Position numbers and translations under genes: made by a program
Part shown: positions 34,030 to 44,352 of the stretch, one piece after another
Numbering within the stretch: the first letter of the stretch is position 1
How the letters are laid out: every line of letters starts with the position of its first letter
Origin: Copromyces sp. CBS 386.78
Lineage: Eukaryota > Ascomycota > Sordariomycetes > Sordariales > Sordariaceae
Direction of reading: 5' to 3'
NCBI GenBank assembly: GCA_030685235.1
Contig: MU839102.1
Location: 430,980-494,979, forward strand
DNA: 64,000 bases
The notes under the pieces: generated by a model
What the model saw: only the letters and a program-made list of their open reading frames with translations
What the model was told of the DNA's origin: nothing
The model's database searches: none

Positions 34030-36579
34030 TCACCGCCAAACCCGATTCCACTCTCCAACAAACCACTCCAGCGGCTGCAACTGCATATTCCTGCCCACCC
34101 AAATAGCCAACCCGCCCAAGACCCCTAAGCTCCCCAGCACCTCCAGCGCAATGAGGCTCTTGTACATCAACTCGTCCGCAATCTCCATCAGGCCCAGCGG
34201 ATCCGTCTCCCTCTGCCTCTGCTTTTGATGCCTGTGTTGGTGGCTTTGGTGCTGGTGCTGACGATGTCCGTTACCATAAGCGTGACCGTAACCGTGATAA
34301 CCAAATCCAAAAAGTCCCAACTCCTGCTGCCGCTGCCGATCGGCAGTACTCTGTCGAGTATCGCCTCTCCTTCTCCTTGTGCTCAGGCTCCTGTTCGAGC
34401 CACTCCTGTCCCTGCTTCCACTGTTGCTGCTGCTGGTAGAAGAGATGGGAACCAGTGTTCCGTCAACGACGCACTCGCCGATCTTCTCGGTTAACCATAC
34501 CGCTCGTTCGTTGCGCGCCAGCGATTCATATTGTGCCCGCTCGTTGGCCAAGCTCTTCTGCAGCTCTGTGGCCCAGTTTGCCAAGCGCACCTGTGCCAGT
34601 CTTTCCTCACGCTGGGTGTGGTCCGTGATGCGAGCGAGAGCGTACGACGAGGTGGCGCCGATGGGACCGCCGGAGGTGTTGTACCTGCTGAGGAAGGATG
34701 ATGCGGTGCCGGGGCGGGAGTGGCCGTTATTCGAGGAGGGCGATAGCGAAAAGACGCTGCTGGGCGATATGGGCGATGGGACGGACGGTTTCTCGGGGAC
34801 TAATCCCTTGCGCCATTGGACATACTTGCTGGCTGCGGAGTGGCGGAGCCAGGAGGCGCCGTCAGGACTGAAGACGCGCTCGACGAGCCGGGTGAGTTCG
34901 GATGGTACGAGGGGCTCGACGTAGTCTGTGCTCATAAGGAGACTGGCGTCCATCATGTCGTGGTCGGAGCCGGCGGCGCTGGAGATGGCGTATACACCCT
35001 GTGCTGCGGGGTCCGTGGGAGAGGGAGAGAGGGTTGAAGAAGATGCCGTTTTCGAGGGCGTGATGGAGAAGGAAAAGGGGCGGATATTTGCTTCTCGGAG
35101 TTGTGATTGGATTTGGTCCTTGCTGGCTGATATTTGCTCGGGTGACATCAGGTCGGCGTGGGACAAGAGGAAGATAATGTTCGTGAGAGGGCTAAGTTGG
35201 TTGAGGTAGGCGATATCAACAGGACGAAGTCCTAAAGAAGATGTTAGTGTTATGCTCGTGGATTCCGACTTGGGTCTCTTACTGGTTGAAACCAAGTAGA
35301 AAACAACATCAATCTGGACACCACCCTCTCCACCCAACATATTCAACATATCTCCATCGTTGAGGGCATTAACGTTCATGCGCTGCATCTGGGACTCGAT
35401 ATACTGCACCACGGGTGTGATGGTATCCATACTCTGATCGAGAAAGTCAGCGCAATTCTCTGTCGGTCCCAATTAGGGGAAACATACAGACGATCCACTC
35501 CCATAGCCAGGAGTATCGACAAAGCAAATATTACGGTCCAACACGGTATCCTCCATGCTCTTTCTGCGTTTCAGCACATTGAGGTCATCGATCTCGGACC
35601 ACCACTGAGGGTATGGTTTCGTGCTGGCATAGACTTCCGTGATTTGACGCGTTCCATCCGAGCTTTGCCGCCTACTGCTTGACCTCGAGCCGCCTTTAGT
35701 CTCTTTTCCTTTTAGAGTCACCGAGCCTTTCAAGCTAGGTTGGGGTGACATTGGCGACGGGGTGATCGGATCAACATGCACAATGTGTTCGCAAGACTGG
35801 ACGATAGCCTTGATCAACGAAGTCTTTCCTACGCCGCTGTCGCCAGCAATCAGGACCTTGAGCCGGCCCATGCTCTTTCCTTGGTCGGTAAAGGGTCGCC
35901 GGCTGGGCATCTTGATGCTCGGCATAATGAGCTGGGGAGCGCTACCGCTACCCATCATGGCCGACTCAAGATGCTCATTTTCGTTCTCGGTGTCATTCTC
36001 ATCGGCGTCGACGCTTGGCGGAATACTGGCCATGTCAAAGTCGTCGGAGAAGCAGATGGAATTGCGCCGCGAAGATGTGTCGCTCACAGCGGAGGCAGGA
36101 CCGGTGCTAAAGAGAAAGGGGCTAAAGGGTGCTTGGGATAAATCGTTGGACGGGGTGGCAGAGGATGGCCTGGGATAGACAGCATCTTCAATAACGTGGT
36201 CCAAGGTGTCGAGAATTTGGTTGGGGGTGTAATTCTTGTTCTGGTGTTTGGGTTGTGTCCTTGCGCTCCCGCTCCCGCTTGCGCCGGCCTCTTTCTCTGG
36301 CTCTGGCGTGCTGTGATGATTGTGTCGATGACGGGAGAGACCCCGGGCCCTTCCGTGGTGTGCTTCGGAGCCTTCAACAATGCCGTAAGCTTTCCTCTTG
36401 TTGTCGCGCAAGTGTCGGTGAGGGCCAGCGAACGATGATGTCTGATTTCCCGTCAGAGGACCAACTGAAGATTCATCGCCAAAGCAAAACGTCATTTGCG
36501 GCGCCGGCGGTAGACGTAAAGACGGGATATCACTGTCGGAGCCGCGAGATCGCACGGAGGCGTCGTTGTTGGAGCGCAT
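34030..36579 (-). CDS. septin-like GTPase with C-terminal membrane segment
   Basis: Three exons (36579-35488, 35433-35283, 35231-34030), 814 residues. The first ~240 residues are disordered. The G domain has the P-loop GDSGVGKTS (about 246), a DTPGYG switch motif (about 353), a septin-type LRPVDIAYL, and SHAD in place of the usual AKAD guanine-specificity motif. A long Ser-rich insert separates P-loop and switch. After the G domain comes a helical region, then a Ser/Arg and Gln/His-rich linker. A hydrophobic helix (ALEVLGSLGVLGGLAIWVG) follows about 20 residues from the end. Classical septins lack such a tail anchor, so this is a divergent membrane-tethered member. The 51-nt second intron is a multiple of three and free of stops, so its retention would add 17 residues in frame. 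Confidence 0.8.
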
Positions 36580-37805
36580 CGCGGAGGAAGCAATCTACAT
36601 GCACAGGGTGTCGTGAATTGCGCTTGGAGGTTCACGGAGAGGGTAGCTATCGTGTTTTATCACTTCAATCTCAAAGGGGTAGAAACGAGATAACAAAAGG
36701 CGGGACAAGCAGCAAACAGTGGTTGCTGTGGGAGTACAAAGACAAGATGCAGCGATAAACGGAGTAATAAAGATGGAGTCCCGGAGACGAACGAAAGACC
36801 AGTTGGTTCGCTGATATCAGTGGATCGTCGTTTGGGTTTCACGCGCAGTCCGAGGTGACGGGGTGATGGGAAGTGCGACGGAGATGTGTACGATGTGCAA
36901 TGTGGGTGGGCTGATGACCGATGATGATGAGGTTGACCCCTATCATTATCGGGACTTGAACCACCGTGAACCAATGCAGGAGTGCTTGGAGCTTCTCCTT
37001 GTAAGTGCATACCGCTGGCTGACCGTCCAATACCAAGCCCGGCACTCGATGTTTGCTGGGAGCCAGAGTCACTACCCGAGTGGACCTGATAGCGATGACA
37101 TCCATTTCCCGTCGTTCCCCGCCTTCCCAGAATGGACCGCCCTGAGCCGGTGGACCTCCTGACCCCATTTTGGTAGGTGCTCTTGTGGGTCCATGGGGTC
37201 ACTCACACGCGGGCGCCCGCAACACCGCAGCGGTAAAAAAAAAGTGCCAAGACCAGCTAACCCAACCCCACCTCCGCCTTAGCAAAAGTGGGCCTGTCAG
37301 GAAGCTGCCGGCGGTGGAGGTTCCGTTGTAGAAGCATCCGTTTCAACTTCAACCTTCCCATGACTCTGGCGATCCCGCACATGCCATGTTGCCATACCTA
37401 GGTAGATGGCGCGAATGGGACTCGAAAATCCCGAAATCGACCCATTCCAGACATCTTCCAACTTGAATGGCCTGCTCCTCTTGTCGACATATCATGACTG
37501 AGCAACCACAGCATCAGTCGAAGCTTCGATATTGCACCAGACTTGGACCATCCGCCATGATGACACTGCTCAAAATCACCGACATCAGAGTAATATGATA
37601 AAGCTTCGAAAGTGTCCATGGTCCACCGCCGACAGATCTTTAGATGCGCGTCATAGTACAGCCGCTGTCAACCAAATCTGCCTTGTCAACTGGGACTTCC
37701 CCATGGTGTTACCCACGGGCCCAGTCAGGTATTTCTCGAGACGTACAACCGAACGGAGCCTTTCTCGTCTTACTGATATAAGCTAGGCAACCGCCCGGAA
37801 CTACC
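36580..37805. other. upstream region of the septin-like gene
   Basis: No firm gene. Minus-strand frames near 36660-37200 are open but Ser/His/Pro-rich without motifs and probably lie in the 5' UTR. Confidence 0.4.
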
Positions 37806-37872
37806 ACATACGACTACACCCACTGGAAAACTCGGGATCCCGTCCGCTCTCCTATAGATAAGCCAGTGAGGG
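37806..37872 (+). pseudogene. 5' half of a 5S rRNA gene (5S pseudogene)
   Basis: About 67 nt that match the 5' part of the 5S gene at 23943 (ACATACGAC, CACTGGAAAACTCGGGATCC, CCAGTGAGGG) with a few substitutions near position 12 and one C/T change, then similarity stops abruptly. The 3' half, including the partner strand of the terminal helix, is absent. Confidence 0.88.
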
Positions 37873-38371
37873 GAAGCATGTCTATGGGAGTCGGAAGGAC
37901 ATGAAACGAGTCTTTTAATCACGTGTTGGGTCAAAAAACTGAACAACAACCTCGCGTATCCATATCGTTCGGATGGAGGTATTACAGTGGGTGGGGAGGC
38001 GGCGCTAAGAAGATGAAGATAATTGGGCGGATTATGAGAAAAGTTGACCGTCCCGACACTGCGGCCAGATTTTTGACATGGATAACACTTAAGATTGCAC
38101 TCGGTCAGAAGACCATTCCCTGATTGGTTCCTAGTAGGCCCTACTGCAATTTGCAGGTTCCACTCGGATTTACAGCCCTGCCCGCGCCACGTGCCCATAA
38201 ATGATGCAAGCTACCAGGCCGCTGCTGGTACACTATTGCCAATCCTGTAGACCCGTGACGGAAAGCCACGGCCCTTGCCCAACCCAGGCAATTGATTTGG
38301 CGCCCTGAACCTTCCGGGTCCATGAATGCTCAGCTTCAAAAAAGAAATGTCCTTTGGGTGATTGGCGTGTA
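37873..38371. other. intergenic, no gene seen
   Basis: Spacer between the 5S pseudogene and the Tc1-type element. Confidence 0.45.
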
Positions 38372-39788
38372 CACCTCTGCATGGATTTAACTTGTTAGCT
38401 TGGTACTTGGCGGATCTTTCTGGGGGTGGCGAGGCCTGATTTCTAAGGTGGCAACGGAAACCTCGAAGTACTGATGTTTTCCTCGGAAGTACTTTTTCTA
38501 GTAGTTTCTGTGGTAAAATACTTTCCAAATAAAGGGTAGGACTTCTGGGCATTCATCACTACCTAAGCATTTCACCATCGCCATCATCACCATGTCTCGA
38601 GGCTTTGCTATCATTGGTATTTTGAATCCTCCTTCTACTCCTAAAAAGAATTCTCCTCAACTATCACGAGATGACCGCCTTCAAGTCCAATCTCTTCGAA
38701 ATGGCAGCAAAACATATGCGCAAATTTCACAGCAAACCGGCTTCACTTTACGGCAGGTTCAGTTTGCTTGCATCAACCGCCTTACCCCTCAGAAAAGGAA
38801 AGAAAGAAAACTACTCCTTAGGACACCTCAGAAAAATGAACTCCGGGAATGGATGAGAGCAGATAGAGCTCGCAAATTCATCTCCTGGAGTGACTTACCT
38901 CTTTTCTTACCTCTTCATCTCTCCGCCGGCCCCGGAGCTCTCTCGAAGGCACTTCACTCCATTGTTTTCCAAAGAAAAGCAAGAAAGAGGAGGATAAGGA
39001 GAACTAATGCCAATAAGAGGGAACGGGTGGAATGGTGCCGAGAAATTATCCGTCTTCGCCCTCGTCCGGAGGATTGGGAAGATGCTCTCGTCTCCGATGA
39101 GACTTGGGCAACTAATGATCCAATGTGGAAGCAATGGGTGACTTTAGATCCAGAGGATGATCCCAAAGACTTTGCTTTAGCTAAGAGAAAGCCCCATGGA
39201 TGGATGCTTTGGGGATCGTTTGCTGGAGGAAAGAAAGGTCCTTGCTTCATTTGGGAAAAAGAATTTGGAGGTGTCACCGCCCATAAGTACATCTTCTTCA
39301 TCCTTCCTATGGTCGCTACTTTCATTCGAGAACAACGGGAACTCTACCATCGAAATATCATTTTCCAACAAGACAACGCCCCTTCCCATCAAACAAAAGA
39401 TACTAAGAGGGCAATAGAAGCAATGGGAATTCCGTTGTTGTCCAGGGAGAGACAGTTCCCTGCATACTCTCCGGATTTGGCACTGATTAAGAACGTTTGG
39501 CCTTGGATGAAGTCACTTATGGAGTTAAATTATGATATTCAATCTTTATCACCTAAGAAATTGAGAACGGCAGTTCAAGAGGCCTGGGATGCTATTCCGG
39601 AGGAGTTCCTTCTAAGGTTGGCTTATTTAATGCCTGAAAGAATGAGAAAGATTATAAGAGGCAAATGGGGATTCTATTGATTATTAGACAATAAATGATC
39701 TTTTTCCTAATATTAAAATCTTAGTTTTCTGTACCGCTACTAGCGCCTTGGCTGTACCAAGCTAACAAGTTAAATCCATGCAGAGGTG
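38372..39788 (+). mobile_element. Tc1/mariner-type transposon, 1417 bp, perfect 35-bp TIRs
   Basis: Terminal inverted repeats at 38372-38406 and 39754-39788 (outer end CACCTCTGCATGG) are identical over 35 bp and are flanked by TA (38370-38371 and 39789-39790). A single uninterrupted transposase frame fills the centre. There is no visible RIP decay, so the copy is young or was never duplicated in a crossing nucleus. Confidence 0.9.
38592..39680 (+). CDS. Tc1/mariner-type transposase, altered third catalytic position
   Basis: Single exon, 362 residues. An N-terminal helix-turn-helix region (TYAQISQQTGF...) is followed by the DDE_3-type catalytic core: Asp in LVSDETWA, Asp in FQQDNAPSH, and the segment YSPDLALIKNVW. 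In Tc1-like enzymes the last segment reads SPDLNPIEN and its Glu is the third metal ligand. Here the equivalent residue is Lys (codon AAG, one G-to-A step from GAG), and the spacing from the second Asp is 38 residues. Cleavage activity is therefore doubtful, although the frame is open. An alternative third ligand would be the Asp of SPDL. Confidence 0.85.
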   Translation: MSRGFAIIGILNPPSTPKKNSPQLSRDDRLQVQSLRNGSKTYAQISQQTGFTLRQVQFACINRLTPQKRKERKLLLRTPQKNELREWMRADRARKFISWSDLPLFLPLHLSAGPGALSKALHSIVFQRKARKRRIRRTNANKRERVEWCREIIRLRPRPEDWEDALVSDETWATNDPMWKQWVTLDPEDDPKDFALAKRKPHGWMLWGSFAGGKKGPCFIWEKEFGGVTAHKYIFFILPMVATFIREQRELYHRNIIFQQDNAPSHQTKDTKRAIEAMGIPLLSRERQFPAYSPDLALIKNVWPWMKSLMELNYDIQSLSPKKLRTAVQEAWDAIPEEFLLRLAYLMPERMRKIIRGKWGFY

Positions 39789-40806
39789 TAGTTGGGAGGT
39801 AGCCGCCAGCCATCTCGCGCCTAACAAGGTGACAACACAGAGCCCTATGCTCCCTCATAACGAAAACGCAGTGTTCTAGTTTCTTTCCCTTGTTTTGTCC
39901 TAGACGGCAGAAGAGAGGAATTCACGGTACTTTCATAACTCGATTCATTAATCATCAACCATAGCATCCTCATCGCAGTCAAGACGTTCCTTCCTCAAAG
40001 CTACGATGCCTCGACGACTGCGCTCATGGTTCCAGATGCGTTTCAAGCGACACAGAAATGCGGAGGACAAGGAAGGTTCTAAGGGCCAAGAGCAGTCTCG
40101 CCCTGCACCTTTGCTCGAGTTGCCGACGTCTACACAGCACATCCCCGCCACTCCTCGTCAGACTCGCAAAGAGGGGGCGAGTAACTGCATACACAGACCT
40201 AGATCGCAGGCGCTGTGACATTCTAGTTGTGCAGGTAGCGCTAACAGTGCGCTTGTCACCAGTTACTAACCCCACCACCTTATACCCTACTTTCAAGAGT
40301 GCTGAGCTGCCCTGGCACACCAAACCGCCAAGCGAGCCATAGCCCCACAGCCTGCACAACTAAAATGTCACACCACCTAGATCGGTCGAAGGTCCTCGGT
40401 CGAACCTTTGACTGGTCAGTTCTTTAACTAAACCTATTCCGGATTAGCCTCATTGGCTTAACCAACGATTAGATCGTAACACGTGGTTGCTTGGAGATGA
40501 GAGCGATCATCAACACGGGGTAGAGCGTTCTCTTGGATTCTCAACATCAGAAGGAAGAGAGGCAATGAAAGAGGTGGGGCTGATGAGGATAGGAGTATTG
40601 GCAAAGCTCTCTACCACGATCGGCCAGAACACACTGCAATCTTTTGGAGTGTAGTTTGATCCACTAGGTGTTCAATCCAATAACATCGAATCTGTTACAA
40701 CGGTAACCAGTCCTAAAGGCAGGGAAGCCACCCCGGCGCCGGTAACCAGTCTAACAGACCAGGCAGCTTCACCGGCACCGTTCCGGCCCCCATAGCACCG
40801 ACTATC
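39789..40806. other. gene-remnant region, no firm gene
   Basis: A plus-strand frame with ATG at 40006 (to 40218) starts MPRRLRSWFQMRFKRHR and has a Pro-rich PAPLLELPT stretch, like the basic N-termini of some accessory fungal proteins, but it ends without a domain. Nothing else is recognisable. Confidence 0.35.
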
Positions 40807-41064
40807 ATGAGTAGCGATGCCGCAGCCGCTGCAGGTATTTTGCCCGCATCGCATTGGCAGCTGGTAGGTAATCTTCTTAATCATGAAACCCACACACTGA
40901 GAGGCTAGGTATGTACTGACATATCCTGTCTTTCAATTTAGCTTCCTCAGGGAGAAGACCCGGACAACGATACCGCGTCTACTGTTGGCTCCGGATCAGT
41001 CAATTCCAGCACCGCTTCGCTTGGAATGCGCGCTCTCGCGACAGGGCACGGGCTAGTCCCGTGA
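40807..41064 (+). pseudogene. remnant of a LaeA-like methyltransferase N-terminus
   Basis: Exons 40807-40863 and 40942-41064 join in phase 0 to 59 codons. The product is Ala-rich, then HWQLLPQGEDPDNDTAS and VNSSTASLG. Fungal LaeA-like SAM methyltransferases commonly have an acidic stretch followed by a SSTAS-type motif just before the catalytic domain. Here a stop follows soon after and no methyltransferase fold is present. The reading is inference from a short, low-complexity match. Confidence 0.35.
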
Positions 41065-41810
41065 CATATGCGAGACCTTATCTAATCTAAGTGGGTCCGT
41101 GGAGGTCATGACAGTCGTGGCATACAATCGCGATGACGACGAATATTTACAAATACACCAATCCGGTATCATTTGTGCATGTCGCTTAGGAGTTTGGAGT
41201 ATGATCCGATCCAGTCTATGTCGGAGCTCCTGTGACGGCGCGGCTCAGCCGCTAGTTATTCTGTTCTGGCGCAGTGGCTCCACCAGATCCACTACAGGGT
41301 TCTTGGCAGCGTACAGGATTATATCCTTTGCGCCGCAGCCATTCTTTGTATTCTAGTTCTTCTTTTTCCTCATCTTTCGATCTTCATTCAATAGTAGGGT
41401 CATTGTCGCTTTGTCGCATTCCTTCCCTCTATTCGCCGTGACAGCTCCTTGCACCTTGCTAGTACCACGACAGTGTTAGGTTGAATGTGGTGATGTTTGC
41501 TTCGCGCCTTAAGGATTGGAGGACATCTAGATCCCTCTATGCTTGCAGATAGACAATTGTCTTTTACTTGGGATCTGGGTGGTATGGGCTATCTGTAGTT
41601 CTTCTCACCAGCTTGCTGTCGTTACTACATATAGTCATCTTGGTTGTTTTGTTGCAATGCACTCACACTGCTTTGGGGTTTGGCTTTTTTTTTTTGCCGT
41701 ATGATGGTTCTCGCTTGTTGAAGTGTCGGCGTTGTATTGTTCTTTTATATAAATATACGACCACGTCCTCGGCATCTGAGATCCTCGACATTTGTAAGCT
41801 TTAAATGTTC
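41065..41810. other. intergenic, no gene seen
   Basis: 3' region of the DUF7580-type gene; no coding signal. Confidence 0.45.
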
Positions 41811-43752
41811 TCAATCATACATCTTAGACCCAGTCATATAATCAATGTTTTCCTGCAAAGGCTGTATCACCTTCCTCAACATCTCTTCCCTCCACCGATC
41901 AGGCGCACTGCGATTCCCGTCAAAGCACCACGACACAATCTCTGCGTAGTTTTGGCCAACAAAATCCCTGATCTTAGATTGCCATTTTCTTGCCGCCATC
42001 ACGTCGTAGACTGAACGTATACGATCGTCGGTTGCGGGAGCTATAAGGTCGTAGTCTCTGCGACATTTCTGGTCTTTTAACGCTTTGCCGAAGCCAAGTT
42101 CGAGGAGGATGATGGCCAGCTGATCGAGTGAGTCGGTGACTTGATGATGATCGCGGTTTTTCCTGGCTGATGAAATCTTGTCTACCTCTAAGCTTTGCCG
42201 CACATAAGGCTGATCCAAACGGACTACACAGCTTTGAGAGGAGTCGGGATCGTTGATGAAGATGATATCGGTCTTGGTAAAAGTCGGTTGCAGCCACGGA
42301 GAGTCTAGAAGCTGTACGAATGATGATGCAACAGTCAATGCTAAACGGAATCTTTGCAATGACGAGAATAACGAGAACAATTCTCCGTCAACAATGCTTT
42401 GTAGCGTAACAATCTCATACTGGCGAGGATGGTAGGGGATGCCGTAGACATAGTATGAGATCTTATCCTGGACAAGATATCCACAGCATGACTCTCCTCC
42501 CAAGGTGCACATATCTAAGGTGCTGCAAAGACAACTGATTTTTTGCTTTGAGTTGGTGACATCAGTTATCTCTTCTCGTTTGGCGTCCACGAGCGGGATT
42601 GTTTGTGAACATCTAGCTCGAGTTAGCACTTATCTTGAGATGATGATCTTTTCCTGAATGGTAGACGTAGACACTCACTGAAATTCAACAAACATTGCAG
42701 TTTTACCTCCCAACCTTTCTTTCTTTCCAAAGGCGGACTTCGCTGGACGGGCTTCTCGGTGGGTGGGTACGTGTATCGGTAGAGACTCCGAAAGCTCGAC
42801 TTCGTCTTTGAGCTTGGGCTTGGTCTCACTTCCCGCAACCACCCTCGTTTTCCGAATATGCCAAGTCGCTGGAGGTAACTCTTGTCTTGTAAACAGTAGT
42901 TCAAACTCGGATTCCTTGCTGGTTCGATGTTGCAAAAGAAGATTCGCGGTATGGCTATCGCACTGGCACTTCCAGCTTGAGGAGAGGGCACTGAAGAGCT
43001 TGTCGGCCTGTTCCCAAAGGTTGCAAATGGCACTGTCAATGGCTTTTCCTCTAGATGCAGTAACTCGTTGCTTCATCACTTGCGTGATCCTGTCGCTATT
43101 TTGGAGTAGTTTTTCCAGGTTCTGGTTATATTCGTCAAGTCTCTTGAAGAAGCCGTCACGATCCTTGGATTTTAGCGCGTGCTTGATTCTGTATCGTTGG
43201 AACGATATGTTGTTATCAGATGTGTCTATAAACGCCCTGAAACGCGCCCACATGGTGACTTCTCTCTGGATGATGTTAATAATAATATGACGTGATGTGA
43301 TGGTACTGGTCCATCGGAGGCTTATCGGATCTTGCTTGTAAGGTACTCACAGGTGTTTGGAGTTTACTCTGGATCGAGGGATGGTCTAGACCCAGAAGTA
43401 GATGGATTTCGTCTACGACGCAACCGATTCCCTTTATATAGTCGAGATATAAGTCGTAGGAATCCTGCAAGCGTTCTTTAAGAGCTCGGACTGTTTCGGA
43501 GTCGCTCCAACACTTTCCACCCGGGTCAGCAAGGAGCTCTTTAACCTTTGCGCCATCAATTGTAAGAGGGATCAAAAGCTGTTTGAGATTCCCTTGGTAG
43601 AGGACTTGGTTGAGCTTGAGAGCATCCTGCCAGGCCTTGTGATCCTCTCTGATATTCCTGAAACTTTTGGAGGTTCTACGATATTTGTCGAGGGCCTGTA
43701 TGGCGACCGGCAGAACGCCAAGCACGAGACCGGCAATCTCGAAACCAGACAT
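41811..43752 (-). CDS. DUF7580-type fungal accessory protein
   Basis: Three exons (43752-43351, 43265-42679, 42612-41811), 596 residues. The start MSGFEIAGLVLGVLPVAIQAL, with a hydrophobic N-terminal helix, is typical of a large, poorly characterised fungal family (DUF7580 in my recollection) that is abundant near incompatibility and NLR genes. The middle is helical. The C-terminal third (LVQDKISYYVYG... to SWCFDG and a terminal helix) has the layout of a degenerate kinase-like fold, with no catalytic motifs I can find. The hydrophobic N-terminal helix resembles those of HeLo-like and SesA-type signalling domains, which is only a resemblance. It is divergent from the C2H2/ankyrin/TPR gene across a 600-bp spacer. 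Confidence 0.72.
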
Positions 43753-44352
43753 GGCTGGTACGCGCGATAGGAAGTTGTTTGTGAAAGACGCTGCAGTTCT
43801 TGACTTCGCGGCAAAAGCATCCGTCAGGGAGGAAGGGGTAAGTAGAGGTATCCAGCAAGTGCGACTCTGTCGTTGGAGGTTGAGCGACAAAATAAAATTG
43901 GGAAAGCATGCCCATGGACCACCAGAGAGTGGTGCGGGGATCAGGATGGACAGGAGGCGATGCAATTCGTGCAACCTTCCCGCCATGGCCATTTCCAGTG
44001 CCATGTTGCATTGAAGCCTGAACTTCCTCCCGTCCATACTCTTCATCAAATCAGAGTCCGCAAATGCACGTGCCTACAGGTGCCTTCTCATAACCACCGG
44101 TTTTTGCCCGACATTGGCGCCTGACTTGCCTTCACCCAGCTGAACGTACCATGACGCGAGCATTGCGGGGTAGCTACCTCAAGGTAAATTTCATTTGCGG
44201 TTACTGCGTGAGTTTCTATAGGTATAATCAGTTTACTAAGCCGTTTCCTACGATCCACGAGGGATTGAAAACAGTCCTTTCTTGCATCAATTGGGGCTCT
44301 TCTCAAGCCCCCGTAATGCTCTGACTGCCCGCATACTGCAAGATCCGCGACT
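43753..44352. promoter_or_regulatory. divergent intergenic spacer
   Basis: 600 bp between the starts of the DUF7580-type gene and the ankyrin/TPR gene; both promoters must lie here. No specific site is identifiable. Confidence 0.45.

Noticed and set aside
36660..37202. Minus-strand 180-codon frame upstream of the septin-like gene
   Set aside because: Ser/His/Pro-rich without motif; no splice connection to the septin-like exon 1 is needed. Probably 5' UTR or intergenic.
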